Below, piece by piece: positions 39,980 to 54,000 of a DNA stretch of 64,000 nucleotides (position 1 is the first letter of the stretch; each line of letters starts with the position of its first letter). The notes under the pieces were generated by a model, which had not been told where the DNA came from, did no database searches, and saw only the letters and a program-made list of their open reading frames with translations. The position numbers and the translations under genes were made by a program. Where the stretch lies: assembly GCA_916610825.1 (NCBI GenBank), contig OU744453.1, positions 17,820,241 through 17,884,240 of the forward strand, written 5' to 3'. The DNA is from Haliclystus octoradiatus. Lineage: Eukaryota; Cnidaria; Staurozoa; Stauromedusae; Haliclystidae.

Positions 39980-42535
39980 AAAAAAAAACATTTCAAATAC
40001 TGTAGGAGAAAATTGGATTATTATAAAAAAAGTTAAACTTATTTTTAGTTTTTTTATTCTTGTTTTGAGCTAACCTCTATTGTTTTTTCTCATGTGTATA
40101 ATTTTCAAATGTTTTGGAAAATTAATTTTTCTAGTCAAATAATATTTACTTGATTCATACAAGACCATCCACGCGGTGCCGATGCCAAGTCCAAATCCCT
40201 ATCACTTATCACTTATATACATAATACTGTCTGTTTATATATCACAATCACTTATATACATAATACTGTCTGTTTATATATCACAATATTTCTATATTTC
40301 TATATTTCGATATTTCTGTGTCTGTCCGCGACTTATGTACGTCTTACTGGCGATATAATACGGATAATCCGTTGTCGGGAAATTATGCAAACATTTGTGT
40401 CGAGATAACCGTGTACAGTAACAAATTTGTTGTATGAAAAGTATGGGTCTATGACGTTGTTTTAAAATAATATACTTCATCTGATATTTTATTTGATATC
40501 CTTGCATTAAAAAATTCAGAGATTTTGAAAAATTTCATAGGTCGATAATCTAGCGGGCAGTATTTCAAATTGAAATCTCCAGAACAAAAATATTTTGCTT
40601 TGAATTTAAAAGCTGCGTGTAAATTGTTTGAACAAGTGAAACTTGAAACTGAATCAGTTTTATGATAATTAAAACAATACGAAATACTGAATTACATTGA
40701 ATTACCAGTATAGCTAGGCCAAACAAAATATTTTTTTGAAATCAAAGAAACGTAAACCTCTTTCATGTAGTGTTGATATCAGCAATACATATAGTGCGGC
40801 ACAAACGCTATGAAAATTGAAGAGACTTTAGGTCTTAATTTAATTTATTAATGAAACAAAATGCCATTCATTACTTTTCTCAAAATCGAGATATAAACAT
40901 TTCACTTTTAAAAAGGCTATTTGATATATAATTTGTGAGAACACTGAGCAAACAATCTGTTTTGAAATGAATAATCTATCGCGGGGCATAAAAACAAATT
41001 AACTTGCAAGAATTTTCAAAATGACGTTGGCGTTCGACTAATTCGAAAAATATTCAAAGTTCGAATAGATTATCTGTCTACAGTCTAAAATTACAGAGTT
41101 TAGAATCAATCAAGGCATTGCACAAAAGTATTTCTATAATTTATTATTTAATATAAAAACATGAATCATTTGGTTTTGAGCAGGCAGGCTTTCATTTTCA
41201 GATTTTGCTTCCATAATTAACGAAGGAATTATAGGCATCGATTAAAATTAAAATTTCATTTTGTTGACTTGCTATACGAATAAGACACAGTATGTTACTA
41301 CAGTTTTGAGAATAAAAATAGCGGTGTCTTGTTATTATCGTTGATCAACATTTAATAAAGTTAATTTCAGGTATATCAAATTTAACAAAGTTAAATTGAA
41401 TTGAGCGTATGATTTGTGATAAACAATAATAATTATAATATTTTCAGCGTTCAAATATTTTGCTTTGAATTTAAAAGCACAAAAACATAATTTTAAAACA
41501 CTTTTAAATAGTTAATACAGTTTGGATGAGTGTAACAAACCTTGTGTTACAAAAATAAAAAGCGAAAAGGTTGCATGAAATAATCGATCATAGCAAACAA
41601 TATTTATTAAAATACAACTTACCATTTTCCAAATGAGATCCAAATAAAAACTATACGAGCGGCATAATCTCCGAACAACATTTGAATACATAATAGCGGG
41701 TTCTCTGAGTTAATACACCAATCAATAATAAGTTAACAACCATATTTTATCGAAGGAGAATGTAAGCCCGATAAGAATAAAATAAAGATTGTCTTTTATT
41801 CGAAATAATTCTGACAAAAATGATCATTTCATATCGCGATCAAATGCAAGGTAAAGTAGATTCATTTTCTACATAGTAAATTATCCTTTTCATCAGACAT
41901 CATAACATGAGCATTTAAATATTACCATCGGCTGTGGTATTTTATATCTTTGAAGCTGCACTAAACATTTCCACTCTATAAACCATCGCGTCCGTTTCAA
42001 TAAATTCTGAATAAATATGCATATCACGAATCTGGCAAAATGAGTTGTTTTCGTTTTTCTATCAAAATAATTGATTTATTCATAATCGTCTTTTCTTTCA
42101 TTCGACATCTGTAATGTATTATAAATAGCGCGTAGAAATATTGACAACAAGATGTAACATGATATCAATATCAAATTAGTATAGCGATTTATTATAGAAC
42201 TTTATTTCCTTTTAAAAGAATGTTGATGCTATTATTCTGGAAAATTTGATAACAAGAAGCACTATGAGGTCAATTTTTCAGATCTTTTTTTTACTTATAA
42301 AGTTTTATTTTCAACGAACTCTTAGTATTTTGATAGACTGCCATGAAAATCACAGTCCTACTTGCTGAGATTGCAAAGATTAAAAATATATAGGCTCATA
42401 TACTATCATATCATAATATTTTCAGATTATATATATAATTTGATTTTCAATTACACGCGCGTGTGTCGGCCTTGTTCAATAATGCGTTGTCAAAGCAGTA
42501 GGTTTGTTGATGACGTCAGTCAAAGCGTCTTTAAT
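39980..42535. other. DCAF1 3' UTR and AT-rich intergenic sequence
   Basis: After the DCAF1 stop, a weak attaaa at 40506 could be a polyadenylation signal. A 39-bp unit (cacttatatacataatactg...) is tandemly repeated at about 40205-40285. The rest, to 42535, is AT-rich with no coding, RNA or repeat feature that I recognise. Confidence 0.5.
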
Positions 42536-42539
42536 AATA

Positions 42540-42615
42540 AGCAAGGCAGAGGCTCATTGGTTAATGCTCTGGCATCACAATATGAGGGTCGTCAGTTCAA
42601 ATCCGCCATTCGGAA
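42540..42615 (+). mobile_element. tRNA-like pseudogene or SINE head
   Basis: gaggctcattggttaatgc (A box) and cagttcaaatccgcc (B box). The D stem is poorly paired, so a functional tRNA is unlikely. A perfect CRE-like tgacgtca lies just upstream, at about 42514. Confidence 0.5.
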
Positions 42616-43363
42616 AATTTTTATCAACGATTTTTCTTATTTTTTTTAATATGAAGCAGTAAATCATTGTTAATTAACAAAAGATATCGTTTGATCATGT
42701 TAATAACAGAAATTAGTGGACCATGTGTCTTGTCGAAGCTAAATCAATTTAATATTGAATATATTACATGCGATGCCACGAGTTTGACCGGCCTCACCTT
42801 GACGGCGTTATTTTGTGAACACCACATTAGTGTTGTTTGTATTGCAATGAAGATTTATCAATCCGAACCGAACGCGATTTGATCGTATCGGGTCAGATTC
42901 GGGTTAATATTTTAGGTCTTCGGATCGGATCGGATTTGAAGTGATTTTTTATGGATAGTTTCATATTTCGAAATTTGACTGAATATTTGTAATTCATAAT
43001 AATTAATGTGTTCTGGTTTCCTTTCAGCACATAAAATAAAGTTTTTATATGTAGAGATAGCTACGTTAAATTATACATTTCAATCGACTCAATTGATGTG
43101 AAATAAATTAAATTTTTATTAATGGAATGATTAAGATGTATTGATTAATGCTACATCGTTTCAATGCGTATTGTGTCTCATGTTCTCCTCCAGAGTTCAT
43201 ACTCCGTATTATACAGTGATAGTCAGCTTAGTCAATTGTTTAATTATAAGTGATCTGAAAGTTTTATCATAGAAGGTCCATTATGGACTACACTCATAGC
43301 TAGTAACCCACTATACACTAAGGCTTTTCAACTTTAATGATATATATCATTTTTGGTTCAAAA

Positions 43364-43685
43364 CATGAAAACTACTTCAAGCCGCCAAGAAATCAGAATG
43401 AAAGAAATCGTCTTCTGGCTTCTATATTTTTTACTTTCCACAACTTTTGCAATAACATTTTACTTGAGAAAGTCTTTTTTCTGTTATGCTAAGCATTCTT
43501 GCTCAATGTTGCTGTGCAACTTTAAAATAGGCTTCGAGCATGGATACTCTCGTAATATATTTGCAATAGATCTGTTTTTGAATAGAAGGGAAACCTGTTT
43601 GAGTAGGGAACCTCATTCGAAGCAAAGCTGCGTGAGAAGCGTCAATCCCTTTTTAAAAACAAAGGCTACCAAAGAAGAAGATTAA
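43364..43685 (+). CDS. Possible small ORF with membrane segment, unrecognised
   Basis: About 106 codons from the ATG at 43364. A hydrophobic stretch (IVFWLLYFLLSTTFAITFYL) is followed by a Cys-containing, basic tail. No homologue recognised and no supporting introns or signals. It may be a chance ORF in the intergenic region; the sequence between it and 44934 shows nothing else. Confidence 0.15.
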
Positions 43686-44642
43686 AATAGTTAGCAAAAC
43701 AAGGGCTGGATTTTTTGGCCTTGAAGTACGGTACTTACCTTATTAAATATTGCATTGTTCTGCATTCTGCATTAGTAATATCAGTACTGGAAATTTTCAT
43801 AAGCCGTTTAACATGGTTCTCGATCAAATTAAATGTCTTACAATTTGGTTTCGCACGCAAATTGTCAGTTGACATGAAAATCGTCTATATACGTAATTCT
43901 GATAATGTGAAATGCATCTAATTGGACGACAATATAGCAATCCCGATAAGATACTATCCAAATTGCCATGGTAATTAGTTGATCAGATTCTTTTTTGTTC
44001 AAAATTGGTTTTAATTTGGAAGCATTTTTGTTGAAAGCGGAATTCATGTATTTTAACTAATCTGACAACAAGGAATTTAATCCAGCCATGGTCCAATCAA
44101 AAGATTTTATAATGAATTATTATATTATGCAAACATTCATCTAAACAATTTCAAATTTTAGCAAACCTTTCCAATGCGTTTTCCAAGTCACAATGCCAGG
44201 TAAAGTAGATATTAGACCTTCCGAATTCATTCAAATTCTTTAAAAATGTTGAACAATTAGTTTGCCATACCAAACATTTTAGATTTACAAGATTTAATCC
44301 ATTGAGATTCAAAAATCACAACATTTAGAATCAAATCAGATCAATTTTAAATGTGAAACTACTTTGTATATATAAAATTGTCGTTAAATTAGATCCATGT
44401 TCACAATTAGTCCGCACGTTGTATTTGGATTTTAATTATTTTGGATAGAAGATGTACTTTAAAATCTTTTTACTCGATACCAGTCTAACGACCACAATTA
44501 TATACCTTCTACCCAGCTCTTGAAAACCTATGAATTATATACGATCTCCAAAATCAATGTATATTTTTTAACATCTTTCAAAACCTTGCACTGCGTGACG
44601 TTTCTTAATTGAAAGAGTCTTTTATGATTTGCAAATAATAGC

Positions 44643-44650
44643 TTATATAA
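44643..44650 (+). promoter_or_regulatory. Possible TATA box of the TSP1/PA14-like gene
   Basis: tatataag lies about 290 bp upstream of the first ATG (44935), followed by about 260 nt of leader-like sequence without recognised features. Confidence 0.25.
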
Positions 44651-44934
44651 GTGAGCCGAAACTCATAGATATAATGCACAAAGCGAATTTAAAATATTAA
44701 TTATTCGATATCGATGGGGGTCTCTATTTTTTCTGGATGCATACGTAATGAAAACGCATTTTCTTAAATGTCGAAAGTGTATAGTTGACATACGTTTTGT
44801 TGTATAGTAGGAAATCTTAAATTCACACTAATTTTTCACACTAATTAGTTATATTATTGAATGCAGTTTTGAAAGCTGTACTTTATTACATATTAACTTA
44901 AAAGGATTACTCTTGAGAAAAGACTCGGTTTGGA

Positions 44935-45013
44935 ATGATGCTTATTTTGGCATTTATTTTACTTGCTGTCAAAGAACAAGTTAACATATTTGTTGCCGGT
45001 CAAAACAATAATT
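44935..45013 (+). CDS. TSP1/PA14-like gene exon 1, signal peptide
   Basis: Two adjacent ATGs (44935, 44938), then a hydrophobic core LILAFILLAV and a small-residue cleavage region. Donor gtgagt, phase 1, matching exon 2. Confidence 0.7.
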
Positions 45014-48000
45014 GTGAGTATGATGTTTTGTTTTCCTTATCTTATACATAAAATCTTTAGATCTTTTTAATAGTCGACCGTTTAGAGCACATGAGAATCC
45101 ATTATTACATTATTATGAGAATCCATGGTCTACAAAGGCAAAATATATCATCCGAGAATTTTCAGGGTCAAAATACAACAAGAGTTTATGAAAATGTTTA
45201 CTTGAAGTAAGAAAATGTGTACTTAAAATAAGAAGTTGTTTACTTAAAATAAGAAGATGTCTACTTAAAATAAGAAGATGCTTCCTATTGAATTGTGTGG
45301 ATAAGGCCTGGTTCATACGCCGTTCTATGAATGTGCTGATCATATATAGTGTGCTCCAATCAAAAACCAAAGATTAATTTCGGAACGGCGTATGAAATGG
45401 AATAAAATAATAATAATGATGATATTTATATAGCGCTTATAGCGTTATGTTCTATAAGTGCTTCACAATTTGTAATAATAAACTAACCAAAAATAAGTAG
45501 GTAAAATTAACTAATTTAAGAACATAATATCTAAAATTTCATACAACAATTAACTATGATTGAAGAAAGGAAATTCAAAATAGATATGTTTTTAGTTTAC
45601 TCTTGAATATACGTAATGATTTACAACCTTACAGGTCTTTCGATATATTGTTCCATAAAGTTGGAGCAGCCACAGAAAATGCTCTATCACCATATGATTT
45701 CATATTAGTAGATGGAAATGTCAATAAATTACCAGATGACGATCTGAGACATCTGTTAGGGCAATACTCAACAAGTAGTTCATGTAAGTATGTCGGCGCA
45801 AGTCCCATGTAAGAAACGGAAATAAGAACGCATTCAGTAATTGGATCATGTTCAGGTGTTCCGAACGACTTCGAACCCATTCTGAACGACTCTTTATTTT
45901 TTTTTTGTATAATCTCCATCTATTCTTATAAGTATATCCCGTCTGAAGAGCGCACGAACGCGAAAGTTGAAGTCATAGTAAAACAGCGTTGTTTCATTTA
46001 TAGTAAGTCATCAATGGCAGCATGTTCACATGTTTCACGTTTTTTCTTCGTAGTCGATGCGCCCTTGTTTGGTCCACCCACAGATCCATCATATTTGCAA
46101 TTCAGACCACCAGATTCAATATGTACATGTCCAACTACGTGTGCTGCAGGATCCGCATGGGGAGAATGGGAGCAATGGAGCAGCACTTGTAGTGGTCCTT
46201 GCAATGACCGATTACAAACACGATATCGTACATGCGTTGGACAAGAAGAAGTATGTTCTGGCAGTTGTACTGCAGTGAGAGACGGTCCAGAAGAGAGAAG
46301 ATGTTTGGTTACGGGTGGTAAGTTAATACTGATTAATTGGTAGAGGTTTGTTTTTAAACGGGACAGCATTGAGCTTAATTTTAAATAGCATTCAGCGTAA
46401 TGGGAGCGTAGTTCAACGATCAAGGTCAGTCAAATGTCAAGTTTCAGGATGGTCTTAGGCAGTCGCAATGCAGATACGCACGCGACTCTGAGCGCGTAAA
46501 GCTCACCGGTCACTTTTGAACATAGACTTACATCTATATAGACTGCTGACAAAAATATTGAACATGGGGACAAAGATGGCTGAAGCAATGGACTTATTTT
46601 GGCACATAATTCTCACTGACATTTTCAAAATTATTTTGATGTTTCCTATAAACTCTTTTACAAGTTATGAATGGAACTTAAATTTGAAGTCATAAATAAC
46701 TCTTCCATCAGAGAAAGATATATTTCATTTAGAACAAAACTGGTTGTTGTGTGTCTTAAAATTTAGCGGTTATCAAGTCGCTTTCTTGGTCTTTTGCTTC
46801 AGCCATTATGGATGTCCCTGGTCACTACTTGTTTTCCATGATGTCTGTCAATGGGATCAGTAGTTAAGTAGTTTAATGTAAGTCTATGTTTTTGCCCCTT
46901 TAAGAAGAATAGTAGTTCGTTGATGCATGCATCTCTACAACTTCTAGGTGGACATTGGACAGGTATGTAATTGTCTAGTTATATTAATTAAAGGAGTAAA
47001 GGGTTGCCATGTGTCATAACCTAATTTGGGTTGGTATTTACTAAATGAAAAATGCTTGGAGATATGAGCGAAGAGTAATTTATCGGCCAACAAGGTGTCC
47101 CAGAAATATGAATTATATGGGTATATCTGTTCTGGACACTTCTTTTTCACGAGAAAAGAGTTACGATATTTTGGAGTCTAGTCTAGATTTTTCCATAGTG
47201 GGCTCTCTTGTCATTTCGACACGAGTTCCGACTTTCAAGGGAACAATATTTCTGAAATATTGTACTTTCAACATTAAATAACTCAGCTTATATAAGAGTC
47301 CAAATCGATCAATTATTGTCGCCATTCCTATTTATTTTGCATGGACTACTCGATTCCGGAAAAAAGCATTTTTTGGTGTCAAGAGCACTTCGAGCAGCAT
47401 CAATATAGCCGATGTGAAGAACCCTTATTATATTGTCTTAATCATTTTCATAATTATATTATGAATGACGATGTAGACTCACGCTTTTATTTCATTTTTA
47501 CACAGAATGCTGTTTTGATTATAGCGCATGGAGTCCATGTATTGGACCTTGTGGTATAGGAAAAGAAACTCGATATAAATTATGTGTAGTTTATAGTTCA
47601 GATCTGTCCATGGCTCCAACGTCTTATGTCCAAACAGATGAAGCAGCATGTAATCTAGCAGATGAATGTACAAACGTATGGGGTCAATGGGATGAACGAG
47701 ATTGCACAGAAAGTGATCCAACATCTACTAGAGCAAGGGTACGCGCAGAATCTGATACCTGTCCCATTGATTCGGGGATTATGGTGGAAACATGCCCATT
47801 ACCTTATGGTAGGTACATAAACAGTCAGAAGTTAAACTTTAACTCTATCGCTGTGTCCATTCTCAAATATCCAAGTTATTTGGATATTCCAGGATAAAAC
47901 ATTTTTCAAAAATTCTTATCGAAATTTGACGATAAAATTATGTCATTTCGATTATTATTGCGCAATACTTACCTGGTATGATTCCTATACCGATGTAATC

Positions 48001-51000
48001 TAAGCTGACGGAGATCGATTCCGGATTCCGGTCATGCAGCTGAATAAAATCGAAGGGTTGCCACACATGTGCGATATTTGTATTCATACTTTTAATACAC
48101 GAGTAGTTGGAAGCTCACAAGCCCAACATACATTAAGCAAATATAGAAAAGTACAAAATAAATTAACATCAACTGAAATATATGATCATTCAATCTTCTA
48201 TGCTGGAATATTAGATAATTTTCAACTTTGCAAAGTTCATCAAGAAATTATCAGGAGTGGATTCTAGACATCTCTGCTGGATAGGTTAGGGATTTCACTG
48301 AAAGGTTCCACTGCTTTTTGAACCACGGGCACCCATTATCCGAACAGTAATCACGCGTAATCAATATCGTAATAATCACAGCAACTAAAAATCGCACGAG
48401 CCATGGAACAACCAAATAATAAGTTCTGTGTAATTTTATTGAACGCACTTATCAATAATATTAAAATGTTTTCTTTTCTTCTCCAATTGAAACTTTCAGT
48501 GTAAATCTATGGCTAGTACTGCGTGGTTCATATGCCATACCGTAAAATAGAGACATTGCTGCCGGTGATGCTTCCGTACATTGGCTGTGGGATGCCTTTT
48601 ATAGATTAATATAAATTCTCCTTTATTTTTGTCATAAATACATGACATTATTTGGGTCTCCATCCTCAACTGCTGTGAAATTTTTACCTTTTTCCTTAAT
48701 ATCTGAAAATGGCACACCTCGTCCAAAAAAATGTCGAAGTATAAGTGATGGCGTGTGTCCATAGGGGTAGGGCACTATAGATAGCTGTAGCGATACTGTT
48801 GTACCATCGAGGCCTTTTGCCATGAAATGTGTTGAAATTGATCTGCAATGTCGCGACTGAGATCAGTAAAGACTAAAGAGCATTTACAATTATTACAATT
48901 AATGAAAAGAGCCAGTCCTCTACGAATGGAATAGTGTACAGAAGCCTCTGGTGTGGGTATTGTTTTATATGAAGTGTTGCACACTCCGGGGGGTAACTTC
49001 CATTGCGCTTTGATGGGGTCGTTCAAAAGGAACTTTGGCAGAATGACCATAAAAATTTTGTACATGATGAAAGATACCCCAAATATATTTTTATGAATGA
49101 CAGATTTAACCAAAAAAAGTGAAAAAAGAAAAATTCATCGGCAGAATTTGTTTTGAAGAATGAAAAAATTGCAAAAGCGTCAAAAGGATACCTCAAAAAA
49201 TTTTAATGACTAAGCATACCCTAAAAACTTTTTCTGGAGTTTGAAAAAGCTAAACTTTAATATTTGAACGTCCCGTATACCAAAAGTATGGAAGTTACCC
49301 CCCCCCCGGGGCTGCACAACGTTAGTAAATTACAACACAAAGATAACACTCTATAAACTCAAATGTATAATAATATAATGATATGTAAATAGTAATATTG
49401 GTTGAGTAATTCACCTGGGGTTTAATAGTAAACTGTGTGGAATACACCCGTGGGGGGGGTAACACCAGCTCTTAAGGGACGGGGGGTGCCACCTTAGAAA
49501 AGGGTAAAGTACCCAAAAAGTTCCAAAAATTCTGTTGATGCTACCCAAAAAGTGCTACTGCAGGTTGATTGATTTTAAGTAAATACACAAAACACTGAAA
49601 AAAAATTTAAATTCTTGAAAAGGTCAAAAATAAGATACCCAAAAGCTCCAAAATTTGATATCTCATACCCAAAAAGTTTTTTCTCAGCTGGAATATGGAC
49701 CCAAAAAAAGTGGCACGTCCCCGTATAGCCGTCATATGGGAGTTACCCCCCCCCCCGGGAATAAAACAGAAATAATAGACGGTGACGATTTTAGTTGGTA
49801 TATTATCGTCTTAGTTATCCAAGATCATACTCCACATCTTCTGTTTCTTCTCTGTGTTGTCCAACTTTTGAGGTATTCTTGTTGTTATTTTTGCGTAAGT
49901 CGTATTTAGAAATACGACAAAATTATATATAGCTCCAAATTGTAGAACAAAGCTTGCATTGTATACAAACAAGTATTTTATGATTTTAACATTTTTTTAT
50001 TTTTATTTCTATCCTGTAATAGATCCACAAGAAACAGGCTTTAAATGTTTAACATTTGAGGCACCATCTGGTACTACAGAGCTCTTCCCTGACATCCCAT
50101 GGAGTTTAAATTTTGATGGACCAGGAACACCGAAGACTGTTACATTAGACGGCTCACAACCAGCGTCATTTTTTGTTTTTACTACGATGGACGGCTCTTC
50201 TCAAGCTCCTATAGTCAAAGTCGTATCAACAATTTTTAAGGTAACTTCTCAAATTTAGAAAGGAATTCATCTATTTCCAATTTTTATATTAGCGTAAACG
50301 GATTTAAAATGGATCCGTTCGCTCAGTGGTGAAGTAACTGCATGACATTCCGAAGACCGAGGTTCGATGTTTCCTCTGTTCGCGAAATGTGTTTGATGTT
50401 TATGTAACTTCAATTGTAAAAGTGCTCATTGTAATTTCAATTTGATGTATATAAATTTGACTTTCCCGGGTTGACTTTGAGTCCTTCGAATGATCCAATA
50501 ATGTTTCTAATACTGTAATTTACGAAGTGAAAGAGGTTTTACACACACACACTTATGCAAATCCAATGAATTTGTAATTAATGAACTTTCTCATGATTTA
50601 TTCTAGTCAGACATCACGAGCCATCATTTCTCAGAAAAATGTTGAAAATGACATATATATAATGTTCTAGAATAGTGCAAATATTCGAATGCATCACCAA
50701 AGGACCTATTGAACCCATGCCTCCAGCATCTATATTCCAATTCTGTTGTTAATTGTTTTCCTACGTTTTTATTAACTTGGTTCTCATTCTGTTTCAGGCA
50801 CCGGTAGATGGGGATTATACATTCAAGGTGACAGCTTATCCAACTACTGCAGTTAATGTGTTTGATGGATCATGGGATCAAATGCGTCTAGGGGCATCAC
50901 CTTATATGATCAACATCCCCCCAACTTTAGCACCGCCTCCACCACCTCTACCAGGACAACAACCACAACAAACTCTAATATCACCACCTGAGTAAGTTGT

Positions 51001-54000
51001 ATCTATAGTTTAAAGTCAATACTTGTAGTGCGGCTATAAACTTACATAGACTGCTGTGCTCCATGGAAACGCGTAGCGACATCATCAGTGTTATATCATC
51101 TGGGCTATATCATCTGGGTTATATCATCTGGGCTATATCATCTGGGTTATATCATCTGGGTTATACCATCTGTGTTATACCATCTAGGTTATATCATATG
51201 TGCTATATCATCTGGCCCTGGGTTATATCATCTGTGTTAGATCATTTTGGTTATATCATCTGTGTTATATCATCTGGGCTATATCATCGGTGTTAATTCA
51301 TCTGGGCTATATCATCTGGGTCTTATCATCTGGGCTATATCATCTGGCCCTGGGTTATATCATCTGTGTTATATCAGCTGGGTTATATCATCTGTGTTAT
51401 ATCATCTGATCTATATCATGTTTTCCCAATTTCATTTTTCTGCAGTTGAATAAGCCTATTTCATCAGATAATTATGCTTTTTTCCTTTTTTGACAGTTTT
51501 TCTGTAGAATTTACTCTATCATTAACGATGGGTCATAATTATTTATTGTCAATAACCCAACTTCATGCCGGTGATTTAGAAGAAATCGACATTATAGATG
51601 AAACTATTTATACAGATATGAAATTGATGATATCTGGGACAGCTGGACAGAGCAGTGTTGCTATTTCAATAAATAATCTTTTCAAACCAAAGTAAGTAAA
51701 GTTTGATTAAAACTAACGCCTATTTAACATTTTCAGCAAACTTGGCTATTTATGCACAACATTACCAAAGCATTGATATTTAAAATGTAGCGAAATATGT
51801 AGCAGAATCGGTAGTCTCTTTACAATATTTGCAGGTGTCATATATTGGTTAAAAAAAACAATTTTGATGAAATCGAACATGAAATTGGAATAGTTTGAAG
51901 ATCTCTAGAAACTGATTTAAGTCAAGTTAGTTCAAGAGTCAAGAGAAATCTTTAGTTCTCTTATAGCCATTTTTGTAAAAGTCCGATTTTATATAGGCTA
52001 TATATGTATAATTGTCGACGTGACTAAGAGGCCTTTGTCTGTATAGGTCTACAATAAATAGCTTTACATAGGCCTGCGCTATTATTTGTAATTAAAATAC
52101 CTACAAAATGTAGGGCCTTATTATCGTGATATAAAATGGTGGATTGGAATTTATCTAACAACTTGTAGTAGTATGCTCGCCTAAACTTTTTTCAAAAATA
52201 CAACGCTTCGTAGACAGATACTCAATCTCATATATTCAATGGCAGAACTAGAAAGACAACAGGTTTCCACAGACTTCCCATGCCCCATTTTAAATCATTT
52301 AACATCATTGCTGTCAGCGAATAGAGCTACTCTTCCAGAAATAGAGTAGTGATACGGGTGCCTTCGGTAGGGCGTTACCGTCTAAATTACTTTACTAATT
52401 TATTTTAAATCTCTAGTAGACTAAGCAGCATCGATCATGAAGTTCTGTTGTCTCGTCTGTCATTGTCATCTAGTAATTTCCATTATTCTACTGTTTGCAT
52501 TACTACTATTATCAGTTTGCTATATTTGTGGTTGGCGATTTAAGGCGGCATAGTCTTTGAGGGTCATTGTTCGATAGGCGATAGGCGGCAAGAACAAGCT
52601 ATACTGAGCCCCCGAATGGAATAAATTTCTTGCTTCACTAATTTAATATTTCAAAGTATACGGTTTATCTGAGAAGGCTATCTACTTATATATTATCCTC
52701 GAATGCCATTTCCATGAAGTCATGCTTTTCGCAAGGCTATAGTCACAAATGTTACTTTTTCTATCATAGGATCGTTTAAAACAAAACACTTCTACTCCAA
52801 GAAATATTTCAAGTGTCCGAGATTGTGAAAATGAAGAGTTCGACTGAGTCCTCAAATTCTATGTAATACAAGAATGAATATTTGTATACGTTAAAATTAA
52901 CGATTTTAACTTCATGGACTTCATGGTCAACGAATCTTACGCTTAATAATTTACGATCATATTTATTTTTATTTCAAATATATCTATTTTAGTTATTTGT
53001 TTGTGTTTTATTTATTTTTATTTATGGTTTGAATATAAATATAGTGTTATGATTAAATAATAGTGTTTTTGAATCTTTTCCCCTCTGTACAAAGAATGAA
53101 ACATGCTTATTGAATTGTCCTATTGATCAATCGCATGAAAATTCCTGTAAATTATTCATCTATGTCTGTATACAACGAGACATTTTTTTTTCTCTCAAAA
53201 CTCAATACAAATGTTCCAACTTCTACCCAGCAGGCAAACCAACGTTGGAACAACGTTAGATTAAGGTTGGATACAACGTTGGTCCAACGTTGGAGAAACA
53301 AAAGAGCTACGTTGTATGTGAAAGGTGGACCGACCGACGTATCCGACGTTGGAATTGGGTAGATATCCGACCCTCGACCAATCTTGACCGATACTAATCT
53401 ACCCTTAATCCAACTTGCTAAGCTGCATGGGCACTAGATAATGAACTTTATCTTTTCTTCAACCTTAAGGCTGGAGTTATAAGAGTAAACCGAACAAGAT
53501 AGAAGCGAAGATGGAGTTATAAGAGTAAACCGAACAAAGACGAGGTTTTCAACTTTGCAAAAATGATTTGAAAGTAAAGGAGTTTTAGTCACTTCCTCGA
53601 GAAACCCTGTTTGTTAACCATCCATAGTTGCTGAGGCAACTTGTTGCTGAAGCAACGTAAAAATCCCAAAGTGTTATTTGTGTGGTTACCAAGGTACATA
53701 CAAAGCACAATAGAACTTTAGTAACCTCGAGTGACCTTCGTCGATTCTCAGGGGACTGACATGTACGCGTTTGGTTGATTTCCACCCTGAGATCTACAAG
53801 GAAGTTTTAGTGGCTTTCAACAGGAACATATTTTCTCTTGAACGTTGAATGCATTCATTGACAGAAAATAGTTGGCGATGCAAGCAGTGATTAAAAGTTG
53901 CTTGTTCTTTAATTAAGTGAAATGTCAATCCTATATATGAGAAGGTAAGTGACTTTTATTTATAAACATTTCCTTCTTCTATTAAAAGTTATTTTTTTAA

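Noticed and set aside
45113..45370. Minus-strand ORF with LLILSRH repeats
   Set aside because: Translation of a 21-bp tandem repeat.
51063..51453. Repeat proteins (YHLGYIIWA-like) in three frames
   Set aside because: Pure translation of a minisatellite.
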